From: Candidatus Zhuqueibacterota bacterium
GTDB lineage: Bacteria > Zhuqueibacterota > Zhuqueibacteria > Thermofontimicrobiales > Thiofontviventaceae
Assembly (NCBI GenBank): GCA_016931935.1
Contig: JAFGDW010000171.1
Span: forward strand, 1-50,008
Reading direction: 5' to 3'
Length of the DNA: 50,008 bases
The translations under genes and the position numbers were made by a program. How positions within the stretch are numbered: the stretch's first letter is position 1; every line of letters starts with the position of its first letter. Of this stretch, positions 1 to 7,962 are shown one piece after another. Below the pieces are notes generated by a model. That model was not told where the DNA came from, ran no database searches, and was given only the letters and a program-made list of their open reading frames with translations.

Positions 1-38
1 ATAGCATAACCATGAACGCGCATTAACCCATCCCCCAG

Positions 39-63
39 CCCCTTCCCTTCGTAAGGGAAGGGG
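39..63. repeat. Perfect inverted repeat (11-bp arms, 3-nt loop)
   Basis: CCCCTTCCCTT at 39-49 and its exact complement at 53-63 are separated by CGT. The flanks (CCCCCAG before, GGGGAGAAAAACC after) look like a dispersed intergenic repeat. No T-run follows on either strand, so it is not an obvious terminator. Confidence 0.75.
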
Positions 64-252
64 AGAAAAACCTTTCCCCGTGTCCAGCAAAAAATGTGGG
101 TAAGGATCAGATTATTGAACGGATACCAAATTGTCATTAATATTTTAGACAAATACTCTGTTTACATTTATTTATCCAATCAAAAATAAATTGTTATAAT
201 TGTATCCATTCAATAAAAGGGGGTAGTTATAATTTGTGCGTATGCTTTCACA

Positions 253-309
253 CTTCGACTTCGCTCAGTGTGAAGTGACAGCGTTACTTCAGGCTGAGCG
301 AAGTCGAAG
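253..309. repeat. Inverted repeat with 16-bp arms
   Basis: CTTCGACTTCGCTCAG at 253-268 and its exact reverse complement at 294-309 flank 25 nt. This is a common type of dispersed intergenic palindrome. The rest of 1-508 is AT-rich and shows no convincing gene. A short minus-strand reading frame over this segment is simply the translated repeat. Confidence 0.75.
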
Positions 310-434
310 CATGATAATACTGTATCGTTAATTCCAAAATTTATTGAATGAATACTTATAATTAGACATAAGATACTTACTTTATAATAAATTACGCACA
401 TGGTCCGGCGATAATAAAAATTGAAAAAATATGC

Positions 435-463
435 TTGCATTTTAAATATTTATTTTATATTTT
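435..463 (+). promoter_or_regulatory. Putative sigma-70-type promoter for the acidic-protein gene
   Basis: TTGCAT (435-440), a 17-nt spacer and TATTTT (458-463) lie about 45 nt upstream of the ATG at 509. The match is partial and the region is AT-rich, so this is a tentative site. Confidence 0.35.
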
Positions 464-508
464 GGGCGTGTTAACAAGTAAAATGATGGACGAGGTAAGG
501 AATTAGAA

Positions 509-820
509 ATGCGAACATTCGATGAAAACAAGCGATTTGGTCTACTCGCTTTCCATGATGACGAAGACTGGGATTCCACAGAATGGTCTGAGGATGATGA
601 TTGGGACGATGAAGACGAAGATGAAGATGAAGATCATGATGAAGAAGATTGGGTCGATGAAGATGATTCCTGGGACGACGCCGATCCTGAAGAGTGGGAT
701 GAAGATGATGAAGAAGAATGGTCTGAAGAAGAAGACGATGACGATGATGAAGAAGAAGATGATGATGATGACTGGGGAGGCGATGAATGGGAAGATGATG
801 GAGAAGAATGGCGGAATTAA
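509..820 (+). CDS. Extremely acidic, tryptophan-rich low-complexity protein
   Basis: 103 residues, about 65 of them Asp or Glu, with ten Trp spaced through the acidic matrix in D/E-W-D/E/S contexts and only four Arg/Lys. No signal peptide, membrane segment or known fold is visible, so the protein is probably disordered. The ATG follows a purine-rich stretch (GAGGTAAGGAATTAGAA). The frame is built largely of GAT/GAA/GAC triplets, so a second plus frame is also open, but the acidic frame has the better start context. It converges on the envelope operon and its stop overlaps that operon's last stop by 4 nt. Possible roles (binder of basic proteins, DNA mimic, metal sink) are guesses. Function is unknown. 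Confidence 0.6.
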   Translation: MRTFDENKRFGLLAFHDDEDWDSTEWSEDDDWDDEDEDEDEDHDEEDWVDEDDSWDDADPEEWDEDDEEEWSEEEDDDDDEEEDDDDDWGGDEWEDDGEEWRN

Positions 821-1785
821 ATAATGCCGCCAGCGACTCCTTCTTTAACACCGGCAAAAAGCAGGGGTATCATGATTTCGTGATGTCCTGTAAATTGGTA
901 AGATGTGCCTCCGGTTTTTGTTGGTCTTTGTAGCACGTTTACTTGAGGGCGATAATGCTGAAACATATCAAAGTTTGCTGTTACGAACTTGTGAACATGG
1001 TGACCCAGATTTCGGGTCACCGAAATCGCCTTTAGAAATACTTCCGGTAAAATTACTGCTGAACCAAAATTAAGCACAACTCCACCATCCCCAATATTTT
1101 TCACCTGATTACAGAAAATCTTAAAATCCCGATGTGACAGTTCACCTAAAGTGGCGCCATCCGTATTGCTATGCTGATGAATAATGTCGGTACCTATGGC
1201 AACGTGCACAGTTACCGGGATGTTGCATGTATAGGCTGTTGCTAATAAACTCAGGTGGGAATTTGGACAATTATCAGATTCCACGATCCGTTTCCCAACG
1301 GATTCGCCAAATCCAAGCTCCATATTGCGACCTTCTTTAAGGGCTGCATTAATAAAAGCTGGCGTCTCCTGTACCATGCCAAAACTCCCATCGTCCAGAG
1401 CAGTGGCGACATCCTCAGAAGTCGTTCCAAACAGCGCAACTTCCGTATCATGAATAACGCCTGCACCATTTAAGGCAATAGATGAAATATAGCCCGACTG
1501 AAGCCAGTCAATTAATAGTGGATTTAATCCGCATTTAATGACATGCGCCCCCATCATGATGATAATGGGACGTTTATGCTGTATAGCATCAATCATATGA
1601 TTGATCAATGCGTGCAGATCATTTGCTTTTAAAATATGAGGCAGTGAAGCCAGAAACGAATTCATGGAACCGCCCGGTTGATATGGCTTGGCAAATGCAT
1701 CAATTTCAACTTTACTTTGGCGTTCCTTGATTGAGTAGGTTTTTAAGTTAGATAAATCAATCGCCGGGTACTTGGATTGGTTCAT
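817..1785 (-). CDS. Deoxyhypusine synthase-like protein
   Basis: 322 residues. The block at about 75-135 (an IIIMMGAHVIKCGLNPLLID-type strand/helix, then ALNGAGVIHDTEVALFG and a TSEDVATALDDGSFGM-like segment) resembles the NAD-binding Rossmann-like core of deoxyhypusine synthase (PF01916). I do not see the EAVSWGK motif that carries the catalytic lysine in true eIF5A-modifying enzymes; the corresponding C-terminal region reads GSAVILPEVFLKA. Bacteria lack eIF5A, so the substrate is unknown and a homospermidine-synthase-like or other role is possible. It is the last gene of the minus-strand envelope operon, and its ATG overlaps the DUF3108 stop by 4 nt. Family placement is moderately sure; function is not. 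Confidence 0.6.
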   Translation of the reverse strand: MNQSKYPAIDLSNLKTYSIKERQSKVEIDAFAKPYQPGGSMNSFLASLPHILKANDLHALINHMIDAIQHKRPIIIMMGAHVIKCGLNPLLIDWLQSGYISSIALNGAGVIHDTEVALFGTTSEDVATALDDGSFGMVQETPAFINAALKEGRNMELGFGESVGKRIVESDNCPNSHLSLLATAYTCNIPVTVHVAIGTDIIHQHSNTDGATLGELSHRDFKIFCNQVKNIGDGGVVLNFGSAVILPEVFLKAISVTRNLGHHVHKFVTANFDMFQHYRPQVNVLQRPTKTGGTSYQFTGHHEIMIPLLFAGVKEGVAGGII

Positions 1786-2897
1786 TTGGATTTTACAACT
1801 CCCTTGTATTTTTTTAATTCGGCGGTAATAGAACCGATCATCACTTTGCTTTTCATCTGAACTGGCATGCGACGGTTATCATCCGTTAACCACACAAGTA
1901 ATCGGCCTCGTTGCTTAAAAATAGCATCACTACGCAGCATAGGTTCAACAACCAAACAGTTAAATTCACCTGCCTTAACCTTAATACGTTCTTTTTTATG
2001 AACTTTAATTTCGAGCGGATATAGCTTTTTATCCGCATGATTATCGATAAACAGCGATTTACCAACTTCCATCGGAAGGGTGCGGATATAGTAGAATGTC
2101 GTCAAAATGTCTTGAATGCAAGGCGGAATGCGAAGCGTATCCCGTTTATCGGTAATTGCCAGTCTGTTTAATTGATCGTATTCAACATATTGATCCGCTT
2201 TGTAATGTCCCTCACGCAAATGTTTCTCATATCGCCACGCATATAATCCATCACGGTCCATGAATGATTCTACGCGATCACGTACTTTGTAGAACGCGGA
2301 GAAAAAGCGATTTGATCGTGCTTCGGTAACGATATGATAGCAGGGACGGTTGTTGATGGTGACAATGGCTTTAAGTGACATTGTGGCAGAACCGGCAACA
2401 ATAACACCGTAACGGATATTAAACGTTAATTCCTCGCCGGTTTTAAATGATGTTTGTTTGATCACTCGATTTAAGGAATGTGTCGTATCAAAGTAGGCGA
2501 ATTTATCTTTTTTTGAAGATAAAGGTAACATCTCAAAACCCGGCGGCGCCGGTTTCGAGCTATCAGCTAGTGCAATATCTGTCAGTGTCGTGTCCACTGA
2601 ACTAAACGGATCATCTGCATCATTCGAATTATCAATTTCCGGATTAACAATCTGGTTGATGGTATCAGTGGTTTGCGTTGTCGATTCTGAGTCTACCGTA
2701 GTTGAGTCATTGGCTGTGGAATCCGTCATCATTTCAATATTGGCATTCTTTATGGAATTCGAATCGGATTTTATTTTTTTGGTTGTAGAATCCTGAGAAA
2801 AGGCTGCTTGTAGCCCAACCATACCAACAGCAATAATCAGGATTACCAACATCTTTGTGACGACAGATATTAATATTTTATAAAATCGAATTACCAT
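1782..2897 (-). CDS. DUF3108 domain-containing envelope protein
   Basis: 371 residues. An N-terminal hydrophobic segment (residues about 8-33) is followed by a long Ser/Thr/Asp-rich linker to about residue 120. A beta-rich domain covers about 145-370, with features typical of DUF3108: a GEELTFNIRYGVIVAGSATM start, YHIVTEARS, a VRDRVESFMD stretch, and a C-terminal VWLTDDNRRMPVQMKSKV. DUF3108 proteins are probably periplasmic and often sit among LPS core genes; their role is not established. The start has a good AAGGGA ribosome site. The gene lies 25 nt downstream of a GT9 glycosyltransferase and overlaps the next gene by 4 nt, so it is co-transcribed. The long acidic and Thr-rich linker suggests the domain is held away from the inner membrane. 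Confidence 0.75.
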   Translation of the reverse strand: MVIRFYKILISVVTKMLVILIIAVGMVGLQAAFSQDSTTKKIKSDSNSIKNANIEMMTDSTANDSTTVDSESTTQTTDTINQIVNPEIDNSNDADDPFSSVDTTLTDIALADSSKPAPPGFEMLPLSSKKDKFAYFDTTHSLNRVIKQTSFKTGEELTFNIRYGVIVAGSATMSLKAIVTINNRPCYHIVTEARSNRFFSAFYKVRDRVESFMDRDGLYAWRYEKHLREGHYKADQYVEYDQLNRLAITDKRDTLRIPPCIQDILTTFYYIRTLPMEVGKSLFIDNHADKKLYPLEIKVHKKERIKVKAGEFNCLVVEPMLRSDAIFKQRGRLLVWLTDDNRRMPVQMKSKVMIGSITAELKKYKGVVKSK

Positions 2898-2922
2898 GTA
2901 AATCCCTTTCCCGGCCCAGCAA

Positions 2923-3951
2923 TTATTTCTCCATTGCTAATTTCTTTATTGCCATATTATACGCACTATCGACTGTTATTTTATCCATGCAGTCAAAGTG
3001 AGCACATTTTTCTATCGTACATTTATTACATCGAATGTTAACAGGTGGCATTAAAACAGAATCGTGGATTCGATTGTATGGCCCCCAACGTTCCGGTAAG
3101 CATGGGATAATCGGACAAAAAAACGAGACAACTTCGGTGCCGACAGCCACTGCCAGATGAAGAGGCCCTGTGCTATTGGCGATAAATAAACGACTTCGTT
3201 TAATTAGTGCAGCCAGTTGTTTGATGGTTAGCTTCCCTGCTAGATTTATCGGTTTGGACTGCGTTTTATTTAGAAGCTCATTTGTTAATTCTCGTTCATC
3301 CAGCCCCCCGGTAATAATCAGGCGAATTTTGGGAATAGCGCTTAACCGATCGATCAGCTCGGCAAACCGTTGCAACGGCCAGTCGCGTGCCGAACCACCA
3401 CTTCCCGGATGGATCATTACACATTTTTCATCCGCCTTGACTTTGAATTGTTGCAACAATAATTCCATATCATGATGCGCTGATTGAGGTATATGAAAAT
3501 GGAAGTCTACAGTTTCAGGTACAGGGATATTAATTGTTTGCAACATGCGCAGGTTATAATCGAGTTCATGGTGCTCGGCTGTTTTTCGGTGTTCAAAAAT
3601 CCGCCGGTTGAACAAAAAGGAATACCATCGATACCCGGAACCTACACGGATTGGTATTTTTGCTGCTGCAAGCAGGGAAGCCAACCGAAAGCGAGGATGT
3701 AAAATAAATGCGTGATCGAAATTATACTGGCGAATTGTTCTGATTTGTGATAGAAACGGTAGTGAGTCAATGTCTTCAAGGCAGATAATATCATCCAGAT
3801 GTGGATGCCCATCAACCAGTTCATAAGTATATTTTCGAACCAGCATTGTAATATATGAATTGGGAAAATGAGCCTTTATCGCTGAGAGTACAGGGGTAGA
3901 TAAAATTACATCACCCATACGATCGGTACGCACAACAAGAATGCGATGCAC
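2923..3951 (-). CDS. Glycosyltransferase family 9 (heptosyltransferase-like)
   Basis: 342 residues. It opens with the GT9 signature ILVVRTDRMGDVILSTPVL. A second nucleotide-sugar-binding half has HPGSGGSARDWPLQRF (about 180-195) and FIANSTGPLHLAVAVGTEVV (about 250-270). These enzymes transfer ADP-heptose to the LPS inner core at the cytoplasmic face of the inner membrane. The C-terminus carries a Cys-rich CNKC-x4-C-x4-C pattern that recurs in this family. The predicted start is GTG and its ribosome site is weak. It lies 24 nt after the phosphatase gene and 25 nt before DUF3108. The exact acceptor sugar cannot be read from sequence. Confidence 0.82.
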   Translation of the reverse strand: MHRILVVRTDRMGDVILSTPVLSAIKAHFPNSYITMLVRKYTYELVDGHPHLDDIICLEDIDSLPFLSQIRTIRQYNFDHAFILHPRFRLASLLAAAKIPIRVGSGYRWYSFLFNRRIFEHRKTAEHHELDYNLRMLQTINIPVPETVDFHFHIPQSAHHDMELLLQQFKVKADEKCVMIHPGSGGSARDWPLQRFAELIDRLSAIPKIRLIITGGLDERELTNELLNKTQSKPINLAGKLTIKQLAALIKRSRLFIANSTGPLHLAVAVGTEVVSFFCPIIPCLPERWGPYNRIHDSVLMPPVNIRCNKCTIEKCAHFDCMDKITVDSAYNMAIKKLAMEK

Positions 3952-3975
3952 AGCTACTGATTTCAGATCGGCTCC

Positions 3976-4503
3976 TTATAGACAAAGTTTTCCATCAATT
4001 AATTGTTCGAGAAACGGCTGGATGCGGATCAGTTCTTTTTCAATTTCATTGATAACGCGTCGATATACCCGCATACTTTGTCCGATCGGATCGTCAATCG
4101 ATAATCGGAAGGGTCTGTCACTGCCGGTTGCAAATGATTTCAGCAAAAAAACATTTTCCTGGTATTCCGGAAAATAAGTAAGCATGTATTCAAAATGATT
4201 TTCCGCAAGTGCAAATATCAGATCGGCTTCAGCCATCTGCTCCAGTGTTAATCCTTTGGAACGATGTGATGAAATATCAATTCCTTTTTCCTGCGCAACT
4301 GCAATGGCATTCAAAGTTGCCGGATTATTATTGATACCTAGTGTTCCGGAAGAATGAATTTTGACTTTGTCTTTGTATTTGTCATAGAGCATTTTCTTCA
4401 ACAAGCCTTCCGCCATCGGACTACGACAACTATTTCCGGAGCAAACAAAATTAATAATAAAAATATTTTTATTCCTTTTAGCTGAAGTCATAAAGCTATC
4501 CAT
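3976..4503 (-). CDS. Low-molecular-weight protein-tyrosine-phosphatase family protein
   Basis: 175 residues. The P-loop CX5R is CSGNSCR (Cys21 nucleophile, Arg27), followed by SPMAEGLL, the classic LMW-PTP/ArsC start. A C-terminal DDP motif provides the general acid. The fold is shared by Wzb-like phosphatases, protein-arginine phosphatases and thioredoxin-type arsenate reductases. Placement between a GT9 and TsaC is reminiscent of the frequent TsaC-phosphatase neighbourhood in bacteria (YwlC/YwlE in Bacillus, where YwlE is a protein arginine phosphatase). That makes an arginine- or tyrosine-phosphatase role more likely than arsenate reduction. The ATG overlaps the TsaC stop by 8 nt. Confidence 0.8.
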   Translation of the reverse strand: MDSFMTSAKRNKNIFIINFVCSGNSCRSPMAEGLLKKMLYDKYKDKVKIHSSGTLGINNNPATLNAIAVAQEKGIDISSHRSKGLTLEQMAEADLIFALAENHFEYMLTYFPEYQENVFLLKSFATGSDRPFRLSIDDPIGQSMRVYRRVINEIEKELIRIQPFLEQLIDGKLCL

Positions 4504-5128
4504 TCAAAATAGTTACAATTTGTTGTCGCGTAATTACGCCGTCCCGAATAAGTTTGGGGGGATCGGTTGAAATATCAACAACTGTTGATGGCATCCGTGA
4601 TGTTGCAATACCCCCATCAATCAGCGCGTCAAGTTGATCGCCGAATGCATTCGCAACTTCTTCTGCGCTCATCGGATTCTGATCGCCGGAAATATTAGCG
4701 CTTGTGGAAGTAATTGGCACGCCGCAATAACGCAAAAGTTCCAGACAGACAGGATGATCAGGGATGCGGATACCAATGGTCGAACGGCCACCTAATAATG
4801 CCGACGGCAGGTTATTCGCCGCAGGAAACAGCATTGTTAAGGGACCCGGCCAAAATGCATCAGCCAGGCGAAGCGCAGCGTCCGGAATTGATTTAACAAT
4901 TCGGTTTATCATTTCGGTGTCAGATGCGATAACAAGAATCGGTTTGTCCTGATCACGTTGCTTTAGTCTAAAAATATTATGAATTGCCGGTTCACGTAAA
5001 GCATTTGCCCCTAGTCCGTACACGGTTTCGGTCGGATATCCGATAACACCATCACGCAAAATGATTTTTGCGGCTTGCTCAATTAATGCTGGTTCCGGAT
5101 TCTGCGGGTTGATTTTGAATATCTTCAT
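4496..5128 (-). CDS. tsaC: L-threonylcarbamoyladenylate synthase (YrdC/Sua5 family)
   Basis: 210 residues, the length of stand-alone YrdC-domain enzymes. It uses threonine, bicarbonate and ATP to make threonylcarbamoyl-AMP for tRNA t6A37 synthesis in the cytoplasm. Visible motifs are VIGYPTETVYGLG near the N-terminus, the substrate-binding K-x-R block RLKQRDQDKPI (about 54-64) and the S-x-N motif in TSTSANISGDQ (about 139-150). There is no C-terminal Sua5 extension. The start overlaps the upstream GT9 gene by 50 nt, an unusually long overlap, yet the N-terminus is needed for the first strand. It is a housekeeping gene placed inside an LPS operon. Confidence 0.9.
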   Translation of the reverse strand: MKIFKINPQNPEPALIEQAAKIILRDGVIGYPTETVYGLGANALREPAIHNIFRLKQRDQDKPILVIASDTEMINRIVKSIPDAALRLADAFWPGPLTMLFPAANNLPSALLGGRSTIGIRIPDHPVCLELLRYCGVPITSTSANISGDQNPMSAEEVANAFGDQLDALIDGGIATSRMPSTVVDISTDPPKLIRDGVITRQQIVTILNG

Positions 5129-6161
5129 AGCTCAGTATTTTTTGAACGACCAGTTCGGGTTCGATGTCCATCATGCAACGAAAGTGCTTTTCAGGACATA
5201 TTTTTCCTCCGTGAATTCCGCACGGTCTGCAATATAAATCAGGTATTTCTACAATTTGATTCCCTTTACCGTAGGGAGCAAATCCAAATTCGGGAATTGT
5301 GGGGCCGAAAAGAGTAATCACCGGAATTTTGACAGCAACACCCAAATGGGTTGGTGCGCTATCGTTTGTTAGTAATAATGTGCATTTTTTTAGAAGTTCG
5401 GCAGATTGCCGTAAGGTAAACAGCGCGGCTGCATTTACTAAAGGAAATTCAACACGTTCCTGAATAAAATCACAGAGCGCTTCATCCTTTTCTCCACCTA
5501 TTAGTATGAATTGTAACGTCGGGCGCAGGTTATGAAGCATTTCGATAACCCGGATGAACTTTTCCGGCGGCCAGCGCTTGGTTTGCCATACAGAACCCGG
5601 AGCGATTGCGATGCAAGTGTTTTCCTGCGAAAATGGTTGTTCAGATAGCCATTTTGTTACCAGTTCAGCATCATCTGTGTTTGGTAATATCACCGGAGTT
5701 GTATAATGAATCGGGCTGTTGAGTACTGTTAAAAAAGCAAAATTTCGTTCTACTTCATGACTGTTTTTCTGGTAATTGACCAGATGCGTAAATAGCATGC
5801 GGCCCTCGCTGGTATTAAACCCGATACGTAACGGTATTCGGGTTAACCAAATAAGCATTGCGCTGCGAAATGAACGATGGGGGACAAACGCAATATCATA
5901 GTTCTCTTTTCGTAATTGAAATACCAGTTTTAGCAGTTGGAATAATCCTTTCTGCTTGTCGTGTTTGTCATATGTAATAATGCGATTAATATATGGATTT
6001 GTCTCCACAATATTCGCTGCTGCCGGTGTGCATAAAAAATCTATTGTTGCATTAGGGCATGATTGATGAACAGCTTCGAACAATGGCGTTGCCAGAATAA
6101 TGTCGCCAATAAAAGCGGTATGGACAATAACGATTCGCTTAATATTTTCCGCATTGATCAT
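5079..6161 (-). CDS. Lipopolysaccharide heptosyltransferase (GT9, WaaF-like)
   Basis: 360 residues. It has the GT9 N-terminal signature IVIVHTAFIGDIILATPLFEAV and a donor-binding half with IAIAPGSVWQTKRWPPEKF (about 185-205) and LLTNDSAPTHLGVAVKIPVITLFGPT (about 265-290). This resembles heptosyltransferase II, which adds a heptose to the LPS inner core. The C-terminus has the CRPCGIHGGKICPEKHFRC cluster. The start ATG overlaps the acyltransferase stop (ATGA). The last 16 codons overlap tsaC. With the second GT9 at 2923-3951 it could build a two-sugar core stub; donor and acceptor identities are inferred from family only. Confidence 0.85.
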   Translation of the reverse strand: MINAENIKRIVIVHTAFIGDIILATPLFEAVHQSCPNATIDFLCTPAAANIVETNPYINRIITYDKHDKQKGLFQLLKLVFQLRKENYDIAFVPHRSFRSAMLIWLTRIPLRIGFNTSEGRMLFTHLVNYQKNSHEVERNFAFLTVLNSPIHYTTPVILPNTDDAELVTKWLSEQPFSQENTCIAIAPGSVWQTKRWPPEKFIRVIEMLHNLRPTLQFILIGGEKDEALCDFIQERVEFPLVNAAALFTLRQSAELLKKCTLLLTNDSAPTHLGVAVKIPVITLFGPTIPEFGFAPYGKGNQIVEIPDLYCRPCGIHGGKICPEKHFRCMMDIEPELVVQKILSYEDIQNQPAESGTSIN

Positions 6162-7060
6162 AATCGCTCCGTAGCAGCAGATGGTGGTGTTTTCCAGCGC
6201 CGGTGCATCCAGAAGTACTGTTCAGGATATGTTCGAACATATTTCTCGACTGTATTGTTGTAGTATGTGAGAAAAGCGTGTAACCCGGTTTCATCTTCAC
6301 TAAACGTATTTATATCCGGAAAATCCACAAGCTCTGTATGAATTTTTCCATTGGATCCACGAACGCCAAACCCTAATAATACCGGTGTTTTATAGCGAAT
6401 TGCAATATTCGCTGAACCGGTGGTGGTTGATGCCGGACGCCCAAGAAAATTGATAAAAGCGCCATCTTTACCAGCATCTTGATCCATTACAACGACAATG
6501 ATTCCTTTTTTACGCAATGCGGAAAATATGCCTTTTGCAGCGCCTCCGCCAATTTTTAAGGGTCGCAGACCGGTATGCATACGATTTTCTTTAATTAATT
6601 CATCAACAGCTTTATTTTTTTGTTCCATAAAAACGCAATATGCCGGATATTCCATATTTGCTAATGTAGCAGCCAGATATTCCCAGTTACCGAAATGTGC
6701 TGAAAGAAGCAAGAGTCCTTTGTTTAGTTTCATCTTTTCATGAATCAATTCCGAATTGACGATGGGTATTTCATTAAGAATTTCAGAACGATTCATTTTT
6801 TGCATACCGGCAAATTCCATGATCATGCGCCCAAAGTGTTGATAATTCTGGCGAAGAATTGCATGCAATTCCTGTTCGGATTTTGAATCGGAGAAAGCTG
6901 AACGCATATTTTCCAGAGCGACATTTCGTCTGATTTTTAATACATAATAGAACAGATCACCGAGAAAATCGCCAACATGGTGTGCTGTCTGAAGTGACAG
7001 GCTACGTGCCACGCGTGAAAGAAAAAGAGTCAGTCTGTATTCAATTGAGTGCTTCACCAT
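6158..7060 (-). CDS. LpxL/HtrB-family lysophospholipid/lipid A acyltransferase
   Basis: 300 residues. The catalytic HX4E motif is H122-FGNW-E127, within LLLLSAHFGNWEYLA. A later VVMDQDAGKDGAFINFLGRP block matches the second conserved segment of this family. The N-terminal 40 residues are hydrophobic/amphipathic, as expected for peripheral inner-membrane enzymes that add a secondary acyl chain to Kdo-lipid A. It sits directly before a heptosyltransferase (4-nt overlap) and after a peptidase gene (7-nt overlap). The family assignment is strong; the acyl-chain and acceptor specificity is unknown, and a phosphatidylinositol-mannoside-type acceptor is possible in principle but unlikely in an LPS operon. 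Confidence 0.85.
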   Translation of the reverse strand: MVKHSIEYRLTLFLSRVARSLSLQTAHHVGDFLGDLFYYVLKIRRNVALENMRSAFSDSKSEQELHAILRQNYQHFGRMIMEFAGMQKMNRSEILNEIPIVNSELIHEKMKLNKGLLLLSAHFGNWEYLAATLANMEYPAYCVFMEQKNKAVDELIKENRMHTGLRPLKIGGGAAKGIFSALRKKGIIVVVMDQDAGKDGAFINFLGRPASTTTGSANIAIRYKTPVLLGFGVRGSNGKIHTELVDFPDINTFSEDETGLHAFLTYYNNTVEKYVRTYPEQYFWMHRRWKTPPSAATERL

Positions 7061-7962
7061 AATTCGTTTTCTTCTTCCTGCTCCCAGCGTTTAATAGTTT
7101 TCCAGTTGCGAAATCGAATGGAAATAAAACCAACTAAAAATATTCCCAGAATAATAATCCAAAGATAGTTATCAATATCGGCAAGAAAATTCCAGCGATG
7201 GCGTTTCTGTATATATTTAAACCAGGCTAGTTCAAAATCCCACAAGTCGATACCGAGCGTTTGTTGGAATGCATCATCAAGTGTTGGCGCATCATTTATA
7301 GCATAAATTAGCTGATTCAATTTTTCAATACCATACTTATCGACCAGGAATAAAATCGTTAAATAGCTCTCCTGATATGCAAGATGAGCCTTTGTTTGAT
7401 CAAATGAAAGCACACGATCAATATCACTCAACGCAATAATTGAGTTTGAGAGTAACGCTTTCGATACTAAACTACGCGACGCCAGAACCTTATCATCCGA
7501 ATAATATACAGCCAGCCCTTCATCAAACCAACGGGGGATTGGTTTATTTATTATTGAGTGTACCATGATGTGTACGAGTTCATGAACTGCTGTGGTATGT
7601 AATTCCGGATAAGGTTGATATGTTTTCAAAACGATGGTTCGCTGACTTGGAATAGCCGCACCCGCCGACCATTCCGGCAGTGCATTGGACGTCAACGCGT
7701 TATATTGCTGTTCCGATGCGCATAAATAAATTGTAATCGGCGCCTCGGAAGGAATTTTTAATTCATGTTTAATACGAGTGAATGTCGGATACAAAAAATG
7801 CGACAACGAGGTCGCACTGTTCATATTGTTTAAATAATAAATACGAAACGGTTGTTGCACGATTGATTTCCAAGTGTCGGCGAATAACTGACTATTCACA
7901 CAAAAGAAGATGAATAAGACAATCGCAAAAAAGAAAATCACTCGCTGTTTCTTATTAGACAT
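7054..7962 (-). CDS. Membrane-anchored gluzincin peptidase (peptidase MA-like)
   Basis: 302 residues from the ATG at 7962. This start is chosen because it gives a clean signal sequence and an 8-nt overlap with the upstream gene; an in-frame ATG 45 nt further upstream gives a poorer N-terminus. Residues about 7-28 are a signal peptide. The zinc site is HELVH (127-131) with the third ligand E148 in RWFDEGLAVYY, the gluzincin pattern of the peptidase-MA/M1-like superfamily. A single membrane segment (about 268-288) near the C-terminus anchors the protein, with a short charged cytoplasmic tail. The catalytic domain should therefore lie in the periplasm. Substrate unknown; operon context suggests envelope maintenance. 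Confidence 0.75.
   Translation of the reverse strand: MSNKKQRVIFFFAIVLFIFFCVNSQLFADTWKSIVQQPFRIYYLNNMNSATSLSHFLYPTFTRIKHELKIPSEAPITIYLCASEQQYNALTSNALPEWSAGAAIPSQRTIVLKTYQPYPELHTTAVHELVHIMVHSIINKPIPRWFDEGLAVYYSDDKVLASRSLVSKALLSNSIIALSDIDRVLSFDQTKAHLAYQESYLTILFLVDKYGIEKLNQLIYAINDAPTLDDAFQQTLGIDLWDFELAWFKYIQKRHRWNFLADIDNYLWIIILGIFLVGFISIRFRNWKTIKRWEQEEENELW

Noticed and set aside
210-440. Minus-strand open frame of 76 codons
   Set aside because: It is the translation of the inverted repeat at 253-309 plus AT-rich flanks, with no ribosome site or recognisable domain.
471-857. His/Leu-rich minus-strand frame and a Met/Lys-rich second plus frame across the acidic gene
   Set aside because: Both are by-products of the GAT/GAA triplet run. 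The acidic frame has the better start and ends cleanly against the operon.
3976-4503. Arsenate reductase for the LMW phosphatase gene
   Set aside because: No arsenic genes nearby. The neighbourhood (tsaC, LPS genes) fits protein phosphatase members better.
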